Assembly (NCBI GenBank): GCA_026414805.1
Contig: JAOAIH010000010.1
Span: 1 to 59,513, forward strand
DNA: 59,513 nt
DNA from: Spirochaetota bacterium
GTDB lineage: Bacteria > Spirochaetota > UBA4802 > UB4802
Direction of reading: 5' to 3'
The notes beneath the pieces were generated by a model, which saw nothing but the letters and a program-made list of their open reading frames with translations, ran no database searches and had not been told where the DNA came from. Numbering within the stretch: position 1 is the first letter of the stretch; each line of letters begins with the position of its first letter. Shown piece after piece: positions 17,509-26,973 of the stretch. The position numbers and the translations under genes are program-made.

Positions 17509-18267
17509 ATGAAAATAATTGACCTTTCATCAACCATTGAGCCATCACCACCGCAGACACCTGATTTTCTAAAAATTGATATACAATACCACTCGCACGC
17601 TGATGGTGCAAAACAGGTTGAAGCGCTCCTGAAAGTACCCTCTCATCTTATGCGAAATGGTGAAGGCTGGGCAACGGAAACCATCACACGACTTGGCACT
17701 CATGACAGCACTCATGTTGATGCGCCTTGGCACTATAATACCACAATACAGGGCAAACCTGCCCCCACCATTGATGAGCTTCCACTGGAGTGGTTTTATG
17801 GCAATGGCGTTAAACTGGATATGACACACAAACCCGAAGGCAATCCCGTCACTCCAGAAGATATCGAAAAGGAGTTACAACGCATACACTATAGCATACA
17901 ACCTAATGACATTGTTCTCATACAAACAGGAATGGACAAGTATTATGGACAGCCTGATTACATATTCCGCGGCTGTGGAGTTACCTATGAAGCAACAGTA
18001 ATGCTTTACAACTTTGGTGTGCGGGTGATGGGGATAGATGCATGGGGATGGGATATGCCACTTAACCTGCAGGCACAAAAGGCATTGGAAGCCAACAAAC
18101 CAGGAGTGTTCTGGGCTGCACATCAGGCTGACCTTGCTTATTCACATATGGAACGGCTTGTCAACTTAGACAAACTGCCCTCAACTGGATTTAAGGTTGC
18201 ATGTTTTCCGCTGAAAATTAAACGTGCAAGTGCGGCACCAGCACGTGTAGTTGCAATAATTGAATAA
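17509..18267 (+). CDS. Cyclase-family (kynurenine-formamidase-like) metal hydrolase
   Basis: The protein of about 252 residues carries the family motif HxGTHxDxPxH as LGTHDSTHVDAPWHY (near residue 60), the metal-binding core of the cyclase/KynB superfamily. IVLIQTGMDKYYG and GVRVMGIDAWGWDMP are also typical. The start is set at the ATG at 17509 because GGAGA lies 6 bases upstream; an earlier ATG at 17497 overlaps that Shine-Dalgarno sequence. Family members hydrolyse formamides, isatin or cyclic substrates; the substrate here is unknown. It is divergent from the GltS-like gene. Confidence 0.85.
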   Translation: MKIIDLSSTIEPSPPQTPDFLKIDIQYHSHADGAKQVEALLKVPSHLMRNGEGWATETITRLGTHDSTHVDAPWHYNTTIQGKPAPTIDELPLEWFYGNGVKLDMTHKPEGNPVTPEDIEKELQRIHYSIQPNDIVLIQTGMDKYYGQPDYIFRGCGVTYEATVMLYNFGVRVMGIDAWGWDMPLNLQAQKALEANKPGVFWAAHQADLAYSHMERLVNLDKLPSTGFKVACFPLKIKRASAAPARVVAIIE

Positions 18268-18313
18268 TTGTACTATTTTTTTTATTATCACAACCTGTGA
18301 AGAAAAAAATTCA

Positions 18314-19111
18314 TTACTGTGGCACAACACAAATTCTAAAGGTGTAAAAGGGGCTTCGTGCAGTAGGACATCGCCTGAAGCGGTATTCTCGCGTCCTCTG
18401 CAATGGATGACTAAAATACGAGCCACCACGAAGCACCACATAAGTGGTTCCATATTCCTTATGTGGCCGGCAACCAGGATAGCCTATAAAGTAACTATCG
18501 GTCCACTCCCACACGATCCCGGGTGGTATTTCATCTTTCTTTGTTGCTGTAACTAATACATTACAGTAATCATTAAGATTTATAATTTTATTGGGCGATA
18601 GCTCAACACATTGTTCCATCGCCGGTACACCATACACACTAGCAAACGCCTCCCACATGTACTCCGTGGGAAGTATAACTTTATTACCTGTCTTTGCTGT
18701 GAGATATTCACAGTATGCACGTGCGTCATTGCAGCTTACTTGTAGCACACACATTGTATCTGAATGTGACATATACAGTGCATCAAGTGCGTCAATGCCA
18801 AAAGGCCTTTGCCAGGTAAGACCATTCTTTTTTGTCCACCTATCCTCCCACGTCCACGACCATCCATCTTTTTGCGCCTGTGTCACAAACCCTGTATCAG
18901 CAACAAATTGTGCAAATTCTTTTACGGTAACATAGCGCTTTGCAATAGCAAATTGATCTACTTCCACTATATGCTGCGGATATGAATGATACAGATACTC
19001 AGGTTTTATATCAGGTGGCAAAAGAGGTAATAACTTTTCAACAGTGCATGCCACAATACCCATTTCATAGTTTCCTGACAGTATATTAAATAATGTATTG
19101 GCATCAACCAT
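18314..19111 (-). CDS. Formylglycine-generating-enzyme (SUMF1/FGE-sulfatase) domain protein
   Basis: The 265-residue protein follows the FGE-sulfatase fold: QHIVEVDQFAIAKRYVTVKEFAQFV, then VSCNDARAYCEYLTAKTGNKVILPTEYMWE, IVWEWTDSYF and VVLRGGSYFSHPLQRTREYR, ending in FYTFRICVV. There is no signal peptide. True FGEs activate sulfatases through a Cys pair in the C-terminal part; the Cys residues seen here (RRC and RIC) are not clearly at those places and no sulfatase gene is near. The domain is also used as a general scaffold in other proteins (EgtB, PvdO, kinase fusions), so the activity is open. Confidence 0.8.
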   Translation of the reverse strand: MVDANTLFNILSGNYEMGIVACTVEKLLPLLPPDIKPEYLYHSYPQHIVEVDQFAIAKRYVTVKEFAQFVADTGFVTQAQKDGWSWTWEDRWTKKNGLTWQRPFGIDALDALYMSHSDTMCVLQVSCNDARAYCEYLTAKTGNKVILPTEYMWEAFASVYGVPAMEQCVELSPNKIINLNDYCNVLVTATKKDEIPPGIVWEWTDSYFIGYPGCRPHKEYGTTYVVLRGGSYFSHPLQRTREYRFRRCPTARSPFYTFRICVVPQ

Positions 19112-19166
19112 GCTCTGACCCTTTGACTATATTTTTTCAATGTTAAGTACTACCGTGCATGTCAAC

Positions 19167-19194
19167 TTAAAAAGCATATTTTACTTGATATAAT
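19167..19194 (+). promoter_or_regulatory. Candidate promoter of cstA
   Basis: TTAAAA at 19167-19172 is followed after 16 bases by a perfect TATAAT at 19189-19194. The expected start near 19201 leaves a leader of about 68 bases before the cstA ATG. The -35 is weak. Confidence 0.4.
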
Positions 19195-19268
19195 ACTATA
19201 ATTTATTACAGTACTTATCCATTACTACGAGCAGTTGTAATTATCATAGATAGGAATGGGGGTTCTTT

Positions 19269-20876
19269 ATGAATGCCATTACGTTAATGGTTATTGCCAT
19301 AGCATTATTTATACTGGCATATACTTTCTATGGGAGGCTGATTGCAAAGCTTTTAGGTATTGACCCTGCACGTCAAACTCCTGCCCATACCATGTATGAT
19401 GGTATTGATTATGTTCCAGCAAAAGCGCCAGTGCTATTGGGACACCATTTTGCCTCTATTGCTGGTGCTGCTCCTATCATTGGGCCGATAGTTGCTGCTA
19501 CATTTGGCTGGATACCTGTTGCGATATGGATATTCATTGGTGGTATATTTATGGGTGCGGTTCATGACTTTAGTGCATTAATTGCATCAGTGCGCCATGG
19601 TGGCAGGTCAATTGGCGAAGTAATAGAGGAGCAGATAGGCTCACGAGGGAAGTTTTTCTTTCTTATATTTTCATGGTCAACGCTTGTACTTGTGATTGCA
19701 GTTTTTATTATTGTGGTTTCAAAAACATTTGAAGAAATACCTGCCGCAGCCAGTTCTTCATGCCTGTTCATTTTTGTTGCTATACTATTTGGATACCTTT
19801 TATATAAATTAAAACTATCATTATCTTTAGCCACAATTATTGGCGTCATACTGCTGGCGGCTTCTTTATATATAGGCTACATATATCCAGTTCAACTTAC
19901 TGCAATGCAGTGGTCGTACTTCTTGATGATATATATTTTTATTGCATCGGTGACTCCAGTGTGGATATTGCTGCAACCACGAGATTATCTTAATTCTTTC
20001 ATATTGTATGCACTTATAATTTTAGGCATCTTAAGTATTATTATAGCAAAACCAGAAATCAGTTTACCTGCATTTTCAGGCCTTCATGCTCCGCAGTTAG
20101 GATATCTTTTCCCTATTTTGTTTGTAACCGTTGCATGTGGCGCTATTTCTGGGTTTCATTCGCTGGTGGCATCTGGAACAAGCGCCAAGCAACTCAACAA
20201 CGAAATGGATGCACGCATTGTTGGATATGGCGGCATGCTCATTGAAGCAACTCTTGCTGTAGTTGCACTCATCACTGCTGCTATGCTGGCAAAAGAAAAT
20301 TATATTCAAATGAAAACAAACCCTGTTGCAATATTTTCCCACAGTCTTGGAAACATGATGACGTTACTAGGAATACCGTATGATGCTGGTAAAACGTTTG
20401 CATCGCTTGCAGTATCAGCATTTGCACTCACATCACTTGACACTGCAACCCGCCTTGCACGATTTGCCTGGCAGGAATTATATTATGATAAAGATATGTC
20501 TGATCATCAACAATCATTATTTTATAAAAACCGCTACGCAGCAACCATTGTAGCTGTTATAGTAGCTGGCATTCTTGTCATAAGCGGGCAGGGATTGAAA
20601 ATATGGCCACTATTTGGCTCTGCTAACCAACTGCTTGCTGCATTAGCTCTGCTTGCTGTAACTGTATGGCTCACAAGGCTCAAACGCTCAACCTGGTTTG
20701 TAAAAATACCTATGATATTTATGTTTGTAATAACATTGAGTGCTCTTGCAATAATGGTGTATCACAATTTTATTAGCGCACATTATATAGTGTCAGGAAT
20801 TGCAGCATTATTATTTATATTAGCAATATTCTTAGCATACGAAGCAGCTATCAGTCTTAAAGCATCAAAACAATAA
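19269..20876 (+). CDS. cstA: Carbon starvation protein A (CstA-type transporter)
   Basis: The 535-residue membrane protein has the CstA core: the N-terminal YVPAKAPVLLGHHFASIAGAAPI, the GPIVAATFGW segment, GGIFMGAVHDFSALIAS and, later, GFHSLVASGTSAKQL and LFGSANQLLAAL. GGGGG lies just ahead of the ATG. Members import pyruvate or peptides during carbon limitation. The length is short compared with E. coli CstA (701) and close to the compact versions in anaerobes. It is convergent with ispG and has its own promoter region. Confidence 0.9.
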   Translation: MNAITLMVIAIALFILAYTFYGRLIAKLLGIDPARQTPAHTMYDGIDYVPAKAPVLLGHHFASIAGAAPIIGPIVAATFGWIPVAIWIFIGGIFMGAVHDFSALIASVRHGGRSIGEVIEEQIGSRGKFFFLIFSWSTLVLVIAVFIIVVSKTFEEIPAAASSSCLFIFVAILFGYLLYKLKLSLSLATIIGVILLAASLYIGYIYPVQLTAMQWSYFLMIYIFIASVTPVWILLQPRDYLNSFILYALIILGILSIIIAKPEISLPAFSGLHAPQLGYLFPILFVTVACGAISGFHSLVASGTSAKQLNNEMDARIVGYGGMLIEATLAVVALITAAMLAKENYIQMKTNPVAIFSHSLGNMMTLLGIPYDAGKTFASLAVSAFALTSLDTATRLARFAWQELYYDKDMSDHQQSLFYKNRYAATIVAVIVAGILVISGQGLKIWPLFGSANQLLAALALLAVTVWLTRLKRSTWFVKIPMIFMFVITLSALAIMVYHNFISAHYIVSGIAALLFILAIFLAYEAAISLKASKQ

Positions 20877-20926
20877 AGAATATAAAAATCGTTGCTATAT
20901 AATGTAGTGGGATCAAAACTATGATC

Positions 20927-22015
20927 TCATGGGTATAGCAGTTTGGCAACTTCATCTTCTATTGCCTTTACAGCTTTATCTGCAGTCACTATTTTTTTCT
21001 TTTGACCCTTTGCAAACAGCACTACCCTGCCATCACGTGCCCCTGCAATACCCACATCCGCATGGCGTGCCTCACCTGGACCATTGACTTCACAACCCAT
21101 TATTGCAACAGTTATGTGCTTTTGCTGTTGTATTAATTCTTTCTGGAAGCGTGATATAAGCATTTCTTCTACCCGTTGGGTCAAATCCAGAATGTCAAGC
21201 TTTGTGTCGGTTCTGCCACAGGTTGGGCACGCAATTATAGTAAAAGGACTGAATCTAAAACCGCCTATCTCCAGTATGCGTTTTGCAACCTTTACTTCAT
21301 TCACCGGATCCCCAGTCATTGAAACGCGAATGGTATCGCCTATGCCTTCATACAGCAATGTGCCAATTACCATACTGCTTGCTATGATACAGTCGGTGCC
21401 GTATCCTGCTTCGGTTAAGCCTATATGGATGGGATAATTTCGCTTTGATGCAAAGAGCCTGTTTGCTTCTATTGTCTGCAGCAAATCTGATGATTTAATT
21501 GACACGACAATATTAGTATAACCACAATCCTCAAGAATGTGCACATGCTCCATAGCAGAAGAAACCAGCGTGTGCGGATTTACCTGGCCATATTTTTTTA
21601 TATCAACGGAACCAGAGTTGACACCTATACGTATGGGAATATTTCTTTCACGCGCTGCATTCACAAGTGTGATGACATTGTCCTTGCTTCCAATATTGCC
21701 GGGATTAATTCGCAGTTTATCAATTCCGTTATCAATAGCTTTGAGAGCAATTTTATAGTTAAAGTGAATATCCGCACACAGTGGTACTGCAACTTCTTTT
21801 TTAATCTGCGTTATGTACTGTGCATCGTCCTCAGTGCGCAATGCCAGTCGTACCAGCTGTGCACCTTCTTCCTGCAACTTCTGAATTTGCTGAATTGTCT
21901 CTTTTACCTGGCGTATTGGGATATTGGTCATTGACTGTACCGACACAGGTGCATCGCCACCAATAGCCAAACTGCCTGCATAGACAGTAAGAGTTTTTCT
22001 GCGTGTGTAATTCAT
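20927..22015 (-). CDS. ispG: 4-hydroxy-3-methylbut-2-enyl diphosphate synthase
   Basis: The 362-residue enzyme catalyses the penultimate step of the MEP isoprenoid pathway. PVSVQSMTN at the N terminus, LRINPGNIG in the TIM barrel, and the [4Fe-4S] ligands in IACPTCGRT and IMGCEVNGPGEA are all present. Length is normal for bacterial single-barrel IspG. It is the last gene of the rpsB-to-ispG block, 22 bases downstream of rseP, and dxr of the same pathway is two genes upstream. A weak hairpin (20907-20930) lies at its end. Confidence 0.95.
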   Translation of the reverse strand: MNYTRRKTLTVYAGSLAIGGDAPVSVQSMTNIPIRQVKETIQQIQKLQEEGAQLVRLALRTEDDAQYITQIKKEVAVPLCADIHFNYKIALKAIDNGIDKLRINPGNIGSKDNVITLVNAARERNIPIRIGVNSGSVDIKKYGQVNPHTLVSSAMEHVHILEDCGYTNIVVSIKSSDLLQTIEANRLFASKRNYPIHIGLTEAGYGTDCIIASSMVIGTLLYEGIGDTIRVSMTGDPVNEVKVAKRILEIGGFRFSPFTIIACPTCGRTDTKLDILDLTQRVEEMLISRFQKELIQQQKHITVAIMGCEVNGPGEARHADVGIAGARDGRVVLFAKGQKKKIVTADKAVKAIEDEVAKLLYP

Positions 22016-22037
22016 TAATTAGTTACTATCGGCCACT

Positions 22038-23600
22038 TTAAAATAAATCCTTAAAGAAAGGCAAAAATGATAAATCATTAAATATAACAAATATTCCTAA
22101 AAGCACCAGTATGGCAAAGCCAATCATCTGAATTTTTTCCAAAAGTTTTTGGCTAAACGCGCGGCGGGTAATTGCCTCATATAAAAAGATGAGAATAAAG
22201 CTGCCATCAACCATTGGTATGGGAAGTAGGTTCATTACCATAAGAATGATTGATATCTTTGCCATTAGAATAATAAAGGCTGACACACCACGATAGTATG
22301 CGGTATCACCGGCAATCTTGGCTATACGTATTGGCCCTGACAAATTCTGCCGCACATCAAGCTCACCTGAAAACATCATTCCAATGCCCTTGAAGTTGAG
22401 CGCAATAAAATCAAACGGGTCAACCAGAGATTTCACAAACGCATCATACACTCCATACCGAATAAATTTATTTTCAGGGGAAATAGCTGTTTCTATTCCC
22501 ACAAATCCGTAACGTTCAAATTTCATAATACCCTTATAGGTGCCACCAGGAGTGTGCAGGGTAATTGCACCCCGTGAAGCATTAATGATATCCTTCATTT
22601 GTTCATACGATTGTACTACTTTGTCATTAATCCTGACCTTTCCCTTGTCAGCTGCTGCTTGTATTAATGCTAACGAATCAACGGTAATTGAATATGTTTC
22701 TTTTGGGAATCGCATATCAGTAAACTGGTCAATGCGCAGCACTTCTTTGGTTATTGGTGTAATGGGCACGGTTATAAGACGGCCACCCCTGTTAATGGTC
22801 AGGGATAATTCCTTTTGTGGATGTTTTCGTACAAATTGCGTAAATTCTTCGGGCGAGTGAAATTGTGTACCGTTAGCTTCAATGATTTCATCCATTTCTT
22901 TTAAGCCTGCTTTCTTAGCTGGTGAATTATCAAGTATACCCATAACAAGAACCCTGTCGCCATACGGCATCACACCAATGGTATAGTATCCTTTCTTAGT
23001 GTATTTTTTTGGGGCGATAGTAACTGTAAATGAATCATTGCCTCTCACCACTCTGACAATGATAGGCCTGCCTTTGGAAAAAGCTACCTTGCTTTGAATA
23101 TCCGTAAAACCTGTTACCTGCTCGTTATTTATTGCAACAATAATATCTCCTGTTTTAAGTCCCGCTTCATACGCTGGGGAAACATACTCCCCTTTAGTGA
23201 GATATTCGGGAATATAAATTTTGTTTGTTTCAACCGGATAGCCATGCATATTCATAATGAAGAAAAGTATAATGCCAAAAAACAAATTAAAAAGTGGTCC
23301 CATAAGTACTGTAACTACACGCTTGAGAGGATGTGCGCTTAAAAACTCATATGGTTTGCCTTCACGCTGATCATTTGGGTCTTCGCCATAAAACTTGCAA
23401 TAGCCACCAAATGGAATAAGAGTTATTTGATAGGTTGTATCGCCCCACTTTTTCTTGATAAAGCCCTTGCCATACCCTATGGAAAACACTTCAGCCTTAA
23501 TGCCTACCATTTTTCCACCTAAAAGGTGACCCAACTCATGAACAAAAATACACAATCCCAATAAAACAACTGCTGCCACAATATACGTAAGTGTTACCAT
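22038..23600 (-). CDS. rseP: Site-2 membrane metalloprotease RseP/MmpA-type
   Basis: The 520-residue protein has the zinc motif HELGH in the first membrane helix, SIGYGKGFI after it, two PDZ-like domains (around residues 125-205 and 205-290, the first with SPAYEAGLKTGDIIVAIN and the second with SPAKKAGLKEMDEIIEANG) and the second active-site element NLLPIPMVDGS near the C terminus. It cleaves membrane-spanning substrates such as anti-sigma factors and signal-peptide remnants. The Met-Val before Asp replaces the more usual Leu. Eight bases separate it from dxr. It is about 70 residues longer than E. coli RseP, with the extra part between PDZ2 and the C-terminal helices. Confidence 0.92.
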   Translation of the reverse strand: MVTLTYIVAAVVLLGLCIFVHELGHLLGGKMVGIKAEVFSIGYGKGFIKKKWGDTTYQITLIPFGGYCKFYGEDPNDQREGKPYEFLSAHPLKRVVTVLMGPLFNLFFGIILFFIMNMHGYPVETNKIYIPEYLTKGEYVSPAYEAGLKTGDIIVAINNEQVTGFTDIQSKVAFSKGRPIIVRVVRGNDSFTVTIAPKKYTKKGYYTIGVMPYGDRVLVMGILDNSPAKKAGLKEMDEIIEANGTQFHSPEEFTQFVRKHPQKELSLTINRGGRLITVPITPITKEVLRIDQFTDMRFPKETYSITVDSLALIQAAADKGKVRINDKVVQSYEQMKDIINASRGAITLHTPGGTYKGIMKFERYGFVGIETAISPENKFIRYGVYDAFVKSLVDPFDFIALNFKGIGMMFSGELDVRQNLSGPIRIAKIAGDTAYYRGVSAFIILMAKISIILMVMNLLPIPMVDGSFILIFLYEAITRRAFSQKLLEKIQMIGFAILVLLGIFVIFNDLSFLPFFKDLF

Positions 23601-23608
23601 TATCTACC

Positions 23609-24763
23609 TCATATAAATGTTAATGCTAATTGCCGTGCTTCTGCATCTGCTGCAAAAATTGCTGCAAGGTCAGGGTTGTCAATACACTTGTGCCTGTACA
23701 ACACCTTTTCTACAACAGATACAATTTTAGTAAATGCAATTTTCTTATGCAAAAATGCCTGTACTGCAATTTCATTTGCAGCATTGAGAACAGCTGGTGC
23801 TGTTCCGCCTTTTTTGCCCGCCTCATAGCACAATCCAAGTGCAGGATAGCGAGTGCTATCAGGATGAGCAAAATGCAATGTGGATAACTGCAGTAAATCA
23901 ACTGATCCAAAATTATTACTAACAACCTCAGGATAATTCAATGCTTTCTGAATAGGATACACCATATCAGTAATACTCATATGTGCCAGCAATGTGCCGT
24001 CAACAAGCTCAACCATGCCATGCACAATACTTTCAGGATGAATAATAACATCAATTGCTTCATACGGAAGTGAAAACAGATAGTGAGCTTCAATAACCTC
24101 TAGCCCTTTATTCATTAATGTAGCAGAATCTATTGTTATCTTTTTGCCCATGTCCCAGGTAGGGTGCATTAGTGCTTCTTCTACCGTCACAGTATCAAGA
24201 GCATCAATGGGCTTATGGCGTACACTTCCACCACTTGCTGTTAAAATTATCCGTTTTATGGAATTGCTTTGTTTACCATCCAGCAATGTAAATATAGCAC
24301 AATGTTCACTATCAACAGGTAAAAGTTCTACCTTATATTGGTTAAGAAGACGTAAAAAAAGGTCACCCGCCATTACCAGTGTCTCTTTATTTGCAATGGC
24401 AATGCGTTTTACATGTGGCAAAGCCTCAAGCGTTGGTTTAAGCGCAGCAGCCCCTACTATTCCAACAACCAGAATATCAGCATCGTGTGTCACCAGCTGG
24501 CATAATCCGTCAAGTCCTTCATAAAAAACTATAGAACCAAATTCTTTTTTCAAGGTTTTAAAATCATCACTGTTGCATGTTTGTTCATCGCTCACTGCAA
24601 CATACTGTGGATTAAATTCACGTATCTGCTCTTTTAAGAGTGCTATATTTTTATGGCACGATAGCCCAGTGACAACAAATTTGCTGCTAAATTGACGTAT
24701 CACTTTAAGAGTAGAAATTCCAATAGAACCGGTTGAACCTAATATTATCACGCGTGAAAGCAT
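23609..24763 (-). CDS. dxr: 1-deoxy-D-xylulose 5-phosphate reductoisomerase
   Basis: The 384-residue enzyme makes MEP from DXP with NADPH. LGSTGSIG is the NADPH-binding start, IANKETLVMAG, PVDSEHCAIF and LTASGG hold the substrate and metal ligands, and HPTWDMGKKITIDSATL is the family signature. The length is normal. It sits between cdsA (15 bases) and rseP (8 bases) in the typical order uppS-cdsA-dxr-rseP. Confidence 0.96.
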   Translation of the reverse strand: MLSRVIILGSTGSIGISTLKVIRQFSSKFVVTGLSCHKNIALLKEQIREFNPQYVAVSDEQTCNSDDFKTLKKEFGSIVFYEGLDGLCQLVTHDADILVVGIVGAAALKPTLEALPHVKRIAIANKETLVMAGDLFLRLLNQYKVELLPVDSEHCAIFTLLDGKQSNSIKRIILTASGGSVRHKPIDALDTVTVEEALMHPTWDMGKKITIDSATLMNKGLEVIEAHYLFSLPYEAIDVIIHPESIVHGMVELVDGTLLAHMSITDMVYPIQKALNYPEVVSNNFGSVDLLQLSTLHFAHPDSTRYPALGLCYEAGKKGGTAPAVLNAANEIAVQAFLHKKIAFTKIVSVVEKVLYRHKCIDNPDLAAIFAADAEARQLALTFI

Positions 24764-24778
24764 AAATAATATACAACC

Positions 24779-25666
24779 TTATGCAATTCCTCTTATCATT
24801 AGATAATAGTAAAACAATGGCATCGCAAATATTGTTGAATCAAATACATCCCACATCCCACCATGTCCCGGAATAATTGAACCAGAGTCTTTTATGGCAC
24901 CATCGCGTTTCATTGCTGATTCAAGCAAGTCACCAATATTGCCTACAATACTGAAGATAATCCCTATGATAGCTGACTCAACAATACTGAAGAAATATCT
25001 GCCATAAAATGTTTCAACAAATTGACTATACAACACTGCAAACACAATGCCAAATAAAAGTCCAGTAAAATACCCTTCCCATGATTTGTTTGGCGATGCT
25101 TTGAAACCTGCCTTATGTTTTCCAAAATATACTCCGCCAAAGTAAGCACCGGTATCGTTAATCATAACAATGAGATGGACAAAGATTATGAAGATAATCC
25201 CATCACGTAATGGTTTTAAGAACATTATATGAGCATACGGTATAACAATAATAAACCATCCCAGTATAGTAGCACCTAATGAATAGATGCCACCTTTTAA
25301 CGGTCGTTTTAAAATATGTATTGTAGCTATCACACTTATTGCTATCATCACAACAGCAAGCAAATAGCGTACATCAAAATTCAGTGTAATACTACCAATA
25401 CCAGTTATGTTGCCATACGCATACGAATACATAACAATGTTAATGATAATTGCTGAAATAATTCCAGCTTTAATAAATGGTTTGTAGCCGGTTTCACCTT
25501 GGGCAATTTGATAAAATTCCCACAAACACACACCGGTAACAATTATGCTTACCAAAAGTATTGGCAATGAATATAATGCATCAGTAACAATCAAAAACAC
25601 ATACACCGGCAATGCTACAATTGCAGTGAGAATCCGTATTAATGTATTTCGGGTGCGCTCTTTCAT
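24779..25666 (-). CDS. cdsA: Phosphatidate cytidylyltransferase
   Basis: The 295-residue membrane protein converts phosphatidate and CTP to CDP-diacylglycerol. It has about eight hydrophobic segments and the C-terminal signature region ASPNKSWEGYFTG, VGDLLESAMKRDGAIKDSG and IIPGHGGMWDVFDS. Its ATG overlaps the uppS stop codon as ATGA, so the two are translationally coupled. Confidence 0.95.
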   Translation of the reverse strand: MKERTRNTLIRILTAIVALPVYVFLIVTDALYSLPILLVSIIVTGVCLWEFYQIAQGETGYKPFIKAGIISAIIINIVMYSYAYGNITGIGSITLNFDVRYLLAVVMIAISVIATIHILKRPLKGGIYSLGATILGWFIIVIPYAHIMFLKPLRDGIIFIIFVHLIVMINDTGAYFGGVYFGKHKAGFKASPNKSWEGYFTGLLFGIVFAVLYSQFVETFYGRYFFSIVESAIIGIIFSIVGNIGDLLESAMKRDGAIKDSGSIIPGHGGMWDVFDSTIFAMPLFYYYLMIRGIA

Positions 25667-26385
25667 ACGCCACCAAACCTCCTCTCCCTGTGTTGGTATT
25701 CATATATTGCCTGGTAGAGATGTTTCTCATTAAAATCTGGCCACAATACCTTCATAAATACTAATTCCGCATATGCTATCTGCCACAACAAAAAATTGCT
25801 TATACGATATTCACCACTTGTTCGTATTAAAAGGTCAACATCCGGTAAATCGTGTGTATATAGATATTGCTCAAACGTTTCGGGTGTAAGCGATAGCTCC
25901 TCTGAATGCCTTTTTTGCAACCATTCATTCACCGCATGAATAATCTCATGTCGTCCGCCATAGTTAAGGCAAAAGTTTAAAATAATTTTGGAATTGTCTT
26001 TAGATTTCTCTACTGCTTGGGTGATGATACGTTGCACATTTGGAGGCAACTCTTTAAGGCTGCCGGAATGTCTGACCTGTACACCTTTTTCAATTATAGT
26101 ATTTAATTTCTTTTCAAAGAATGATTCAAGAAGGTTCCATAGGCCATTTATCTCTTCTTTTGGTCGTGACCAGTTCTCGGTTGAAAATGCAAAGAGCGAA
26201 ACAACCTTTATACCCAGCTGGAGTGCTGTATCCATGCAACGTTCAATAACTTCAGCTCCTCGCCTGTGCCCTTCAATACGTGGTAGCCCCCTTCTTTTTG
26301 CCCATCTTCCGTTGCCATCCATGATGATGGCAACGTGATGAGGAATATTGGTATAGTCTATTTTTTTCTTATAATTAATTAGCAT
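25663..26385 (-). CDS. uppS: Undecaprenyl diphosphate synthase
   Basis: The 240-residue cis-prenyltransferase builds the lipid carrier for peptidoglycan and other cell-wall polymers. AIIMDGNGRWAKRRGLP (catalytic Asp), GHRRGAE, FAFSTENW and IRTSGEYRISNFLLWQ are conserved. The length is standard. It lies 30 bases downstream of frr. A GCGATAGCTC word falls in the codons for ELSLT. Confidence 0.96.
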   Translation of the reverse strand: MLINYKKKIDYTNIPHHVAIIMDGNGRWAKRRGLPRIEGHRRGAEVIERCMDTALQLGIKVVSLFAFSTENWSRPKEEINGLWNLLESFFEKKLNTIIEKGVQVRHSGSLKELPPNVQRIITQAVEKSKDNSKIILNFCLNYGGRHEIIHAVNEWLQKRHSEELSLTPETFEQYLYTHDLPDVDLLIRTSGEYRISNFLLWQIAYAELVFMKVLWPDFNEKHLYQAIYEYQHRERRFGGV

Positions 26386-26415
26386 ATTAATTAGTATAAT
26401 AAAGAGCTTGTAAAG

Positions 26416-26973
26416 TTACAAGCTCATAATCTCTTTTTCTTTGCTGTCGGTCATTGACTGGACTTCAGCAACAAACTTGTCAGTAATCTTTTGAATCTCG
26501 TCCAGAGCATTCTTTGCTTCATCTTCAGATATTTCTTTAGACTTTTCAAGGTCCTTTACCATATCATTGCCATCACGTCGAATATTACGAATGGCAACCT
26601 TACATTCCTCAGCTTTTTGCTTTATCATCTTTACATATTCTTTGCGGCGCTCTTCGGTAAGTTCAGGTATCTGAATACGAATGATATTGCCATCATTATT
26701 TGGAGTCAAAGAAAGATTGGATTTTAATATAGCTTTTTCAATGGCACCAAGGTTGGTCCTGTCCCAGGGCTGTATTACTACAAGCCGTGGCTCAGGGCAG
26801 GATATTGTTGCGACCTGGTTAAGAGGCATCTCAGTTCCATATGCCTCCACTTTAACATTATCAAAGATAGCAGGGTTAGCCCTGCCAGTACGAATTGTTG
26901 CAAAATCCTTAGCCAAAGTCTGAACACTTTTCTGCATCCTACTTTTTACATCATCAAGGATATCTTTTATCAT
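26416..26973 (-). CDS. frr: Ribosome recycling factor
   Basis: The 185-residue protein has the full RRF pattern: TIRTGRANPAIFDNVKVEAYG, PLNQVATISCPEPR, IQPWDR and LTEERRKEYVKMIKQKAEECKVAIRNIRRD. With EF-G it splits the 70S ribosome after termination. GGGGGA lies ahead of the ATG. An unusually long gap of 319 bases separates it from pyrH upstream. Confidence 0.97.
   Translation of the reverse strand: MIKDILDDVKSRMQKSVQTLAKDFATIRTGRANPAIFDNVKVEAYGTEMPLNQVATISCPEPRLVVIQPWDRTNLGAIEKAILKSNLSLTPNNDGNIIRIQIPELTEERRKEYVKMIKQKAEECKVAIRNIRRDGNDMVKDLEKSKEISEDEAKNALDEIQKITDKFVAEVQSMTDSKEKEIMSL

Noticed and set aside
18314-19111. True formylglycine-generating enzyme with sulfatase partner
   Set aside because: No sulfatase gene in the window and the active-site Cys pair is not clearly placed; only the fold is claimed.
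19160-19165. Minus-strand TTGACA as promoter for the FGE-domain gene
   Set aside because: No acceptable -10 at 16-18 bases.
20907-20930. Terminator between cstA and ispG
   Set aside because: The stem needs several G-T pairs, overlaps the ispG end and has no T-run.
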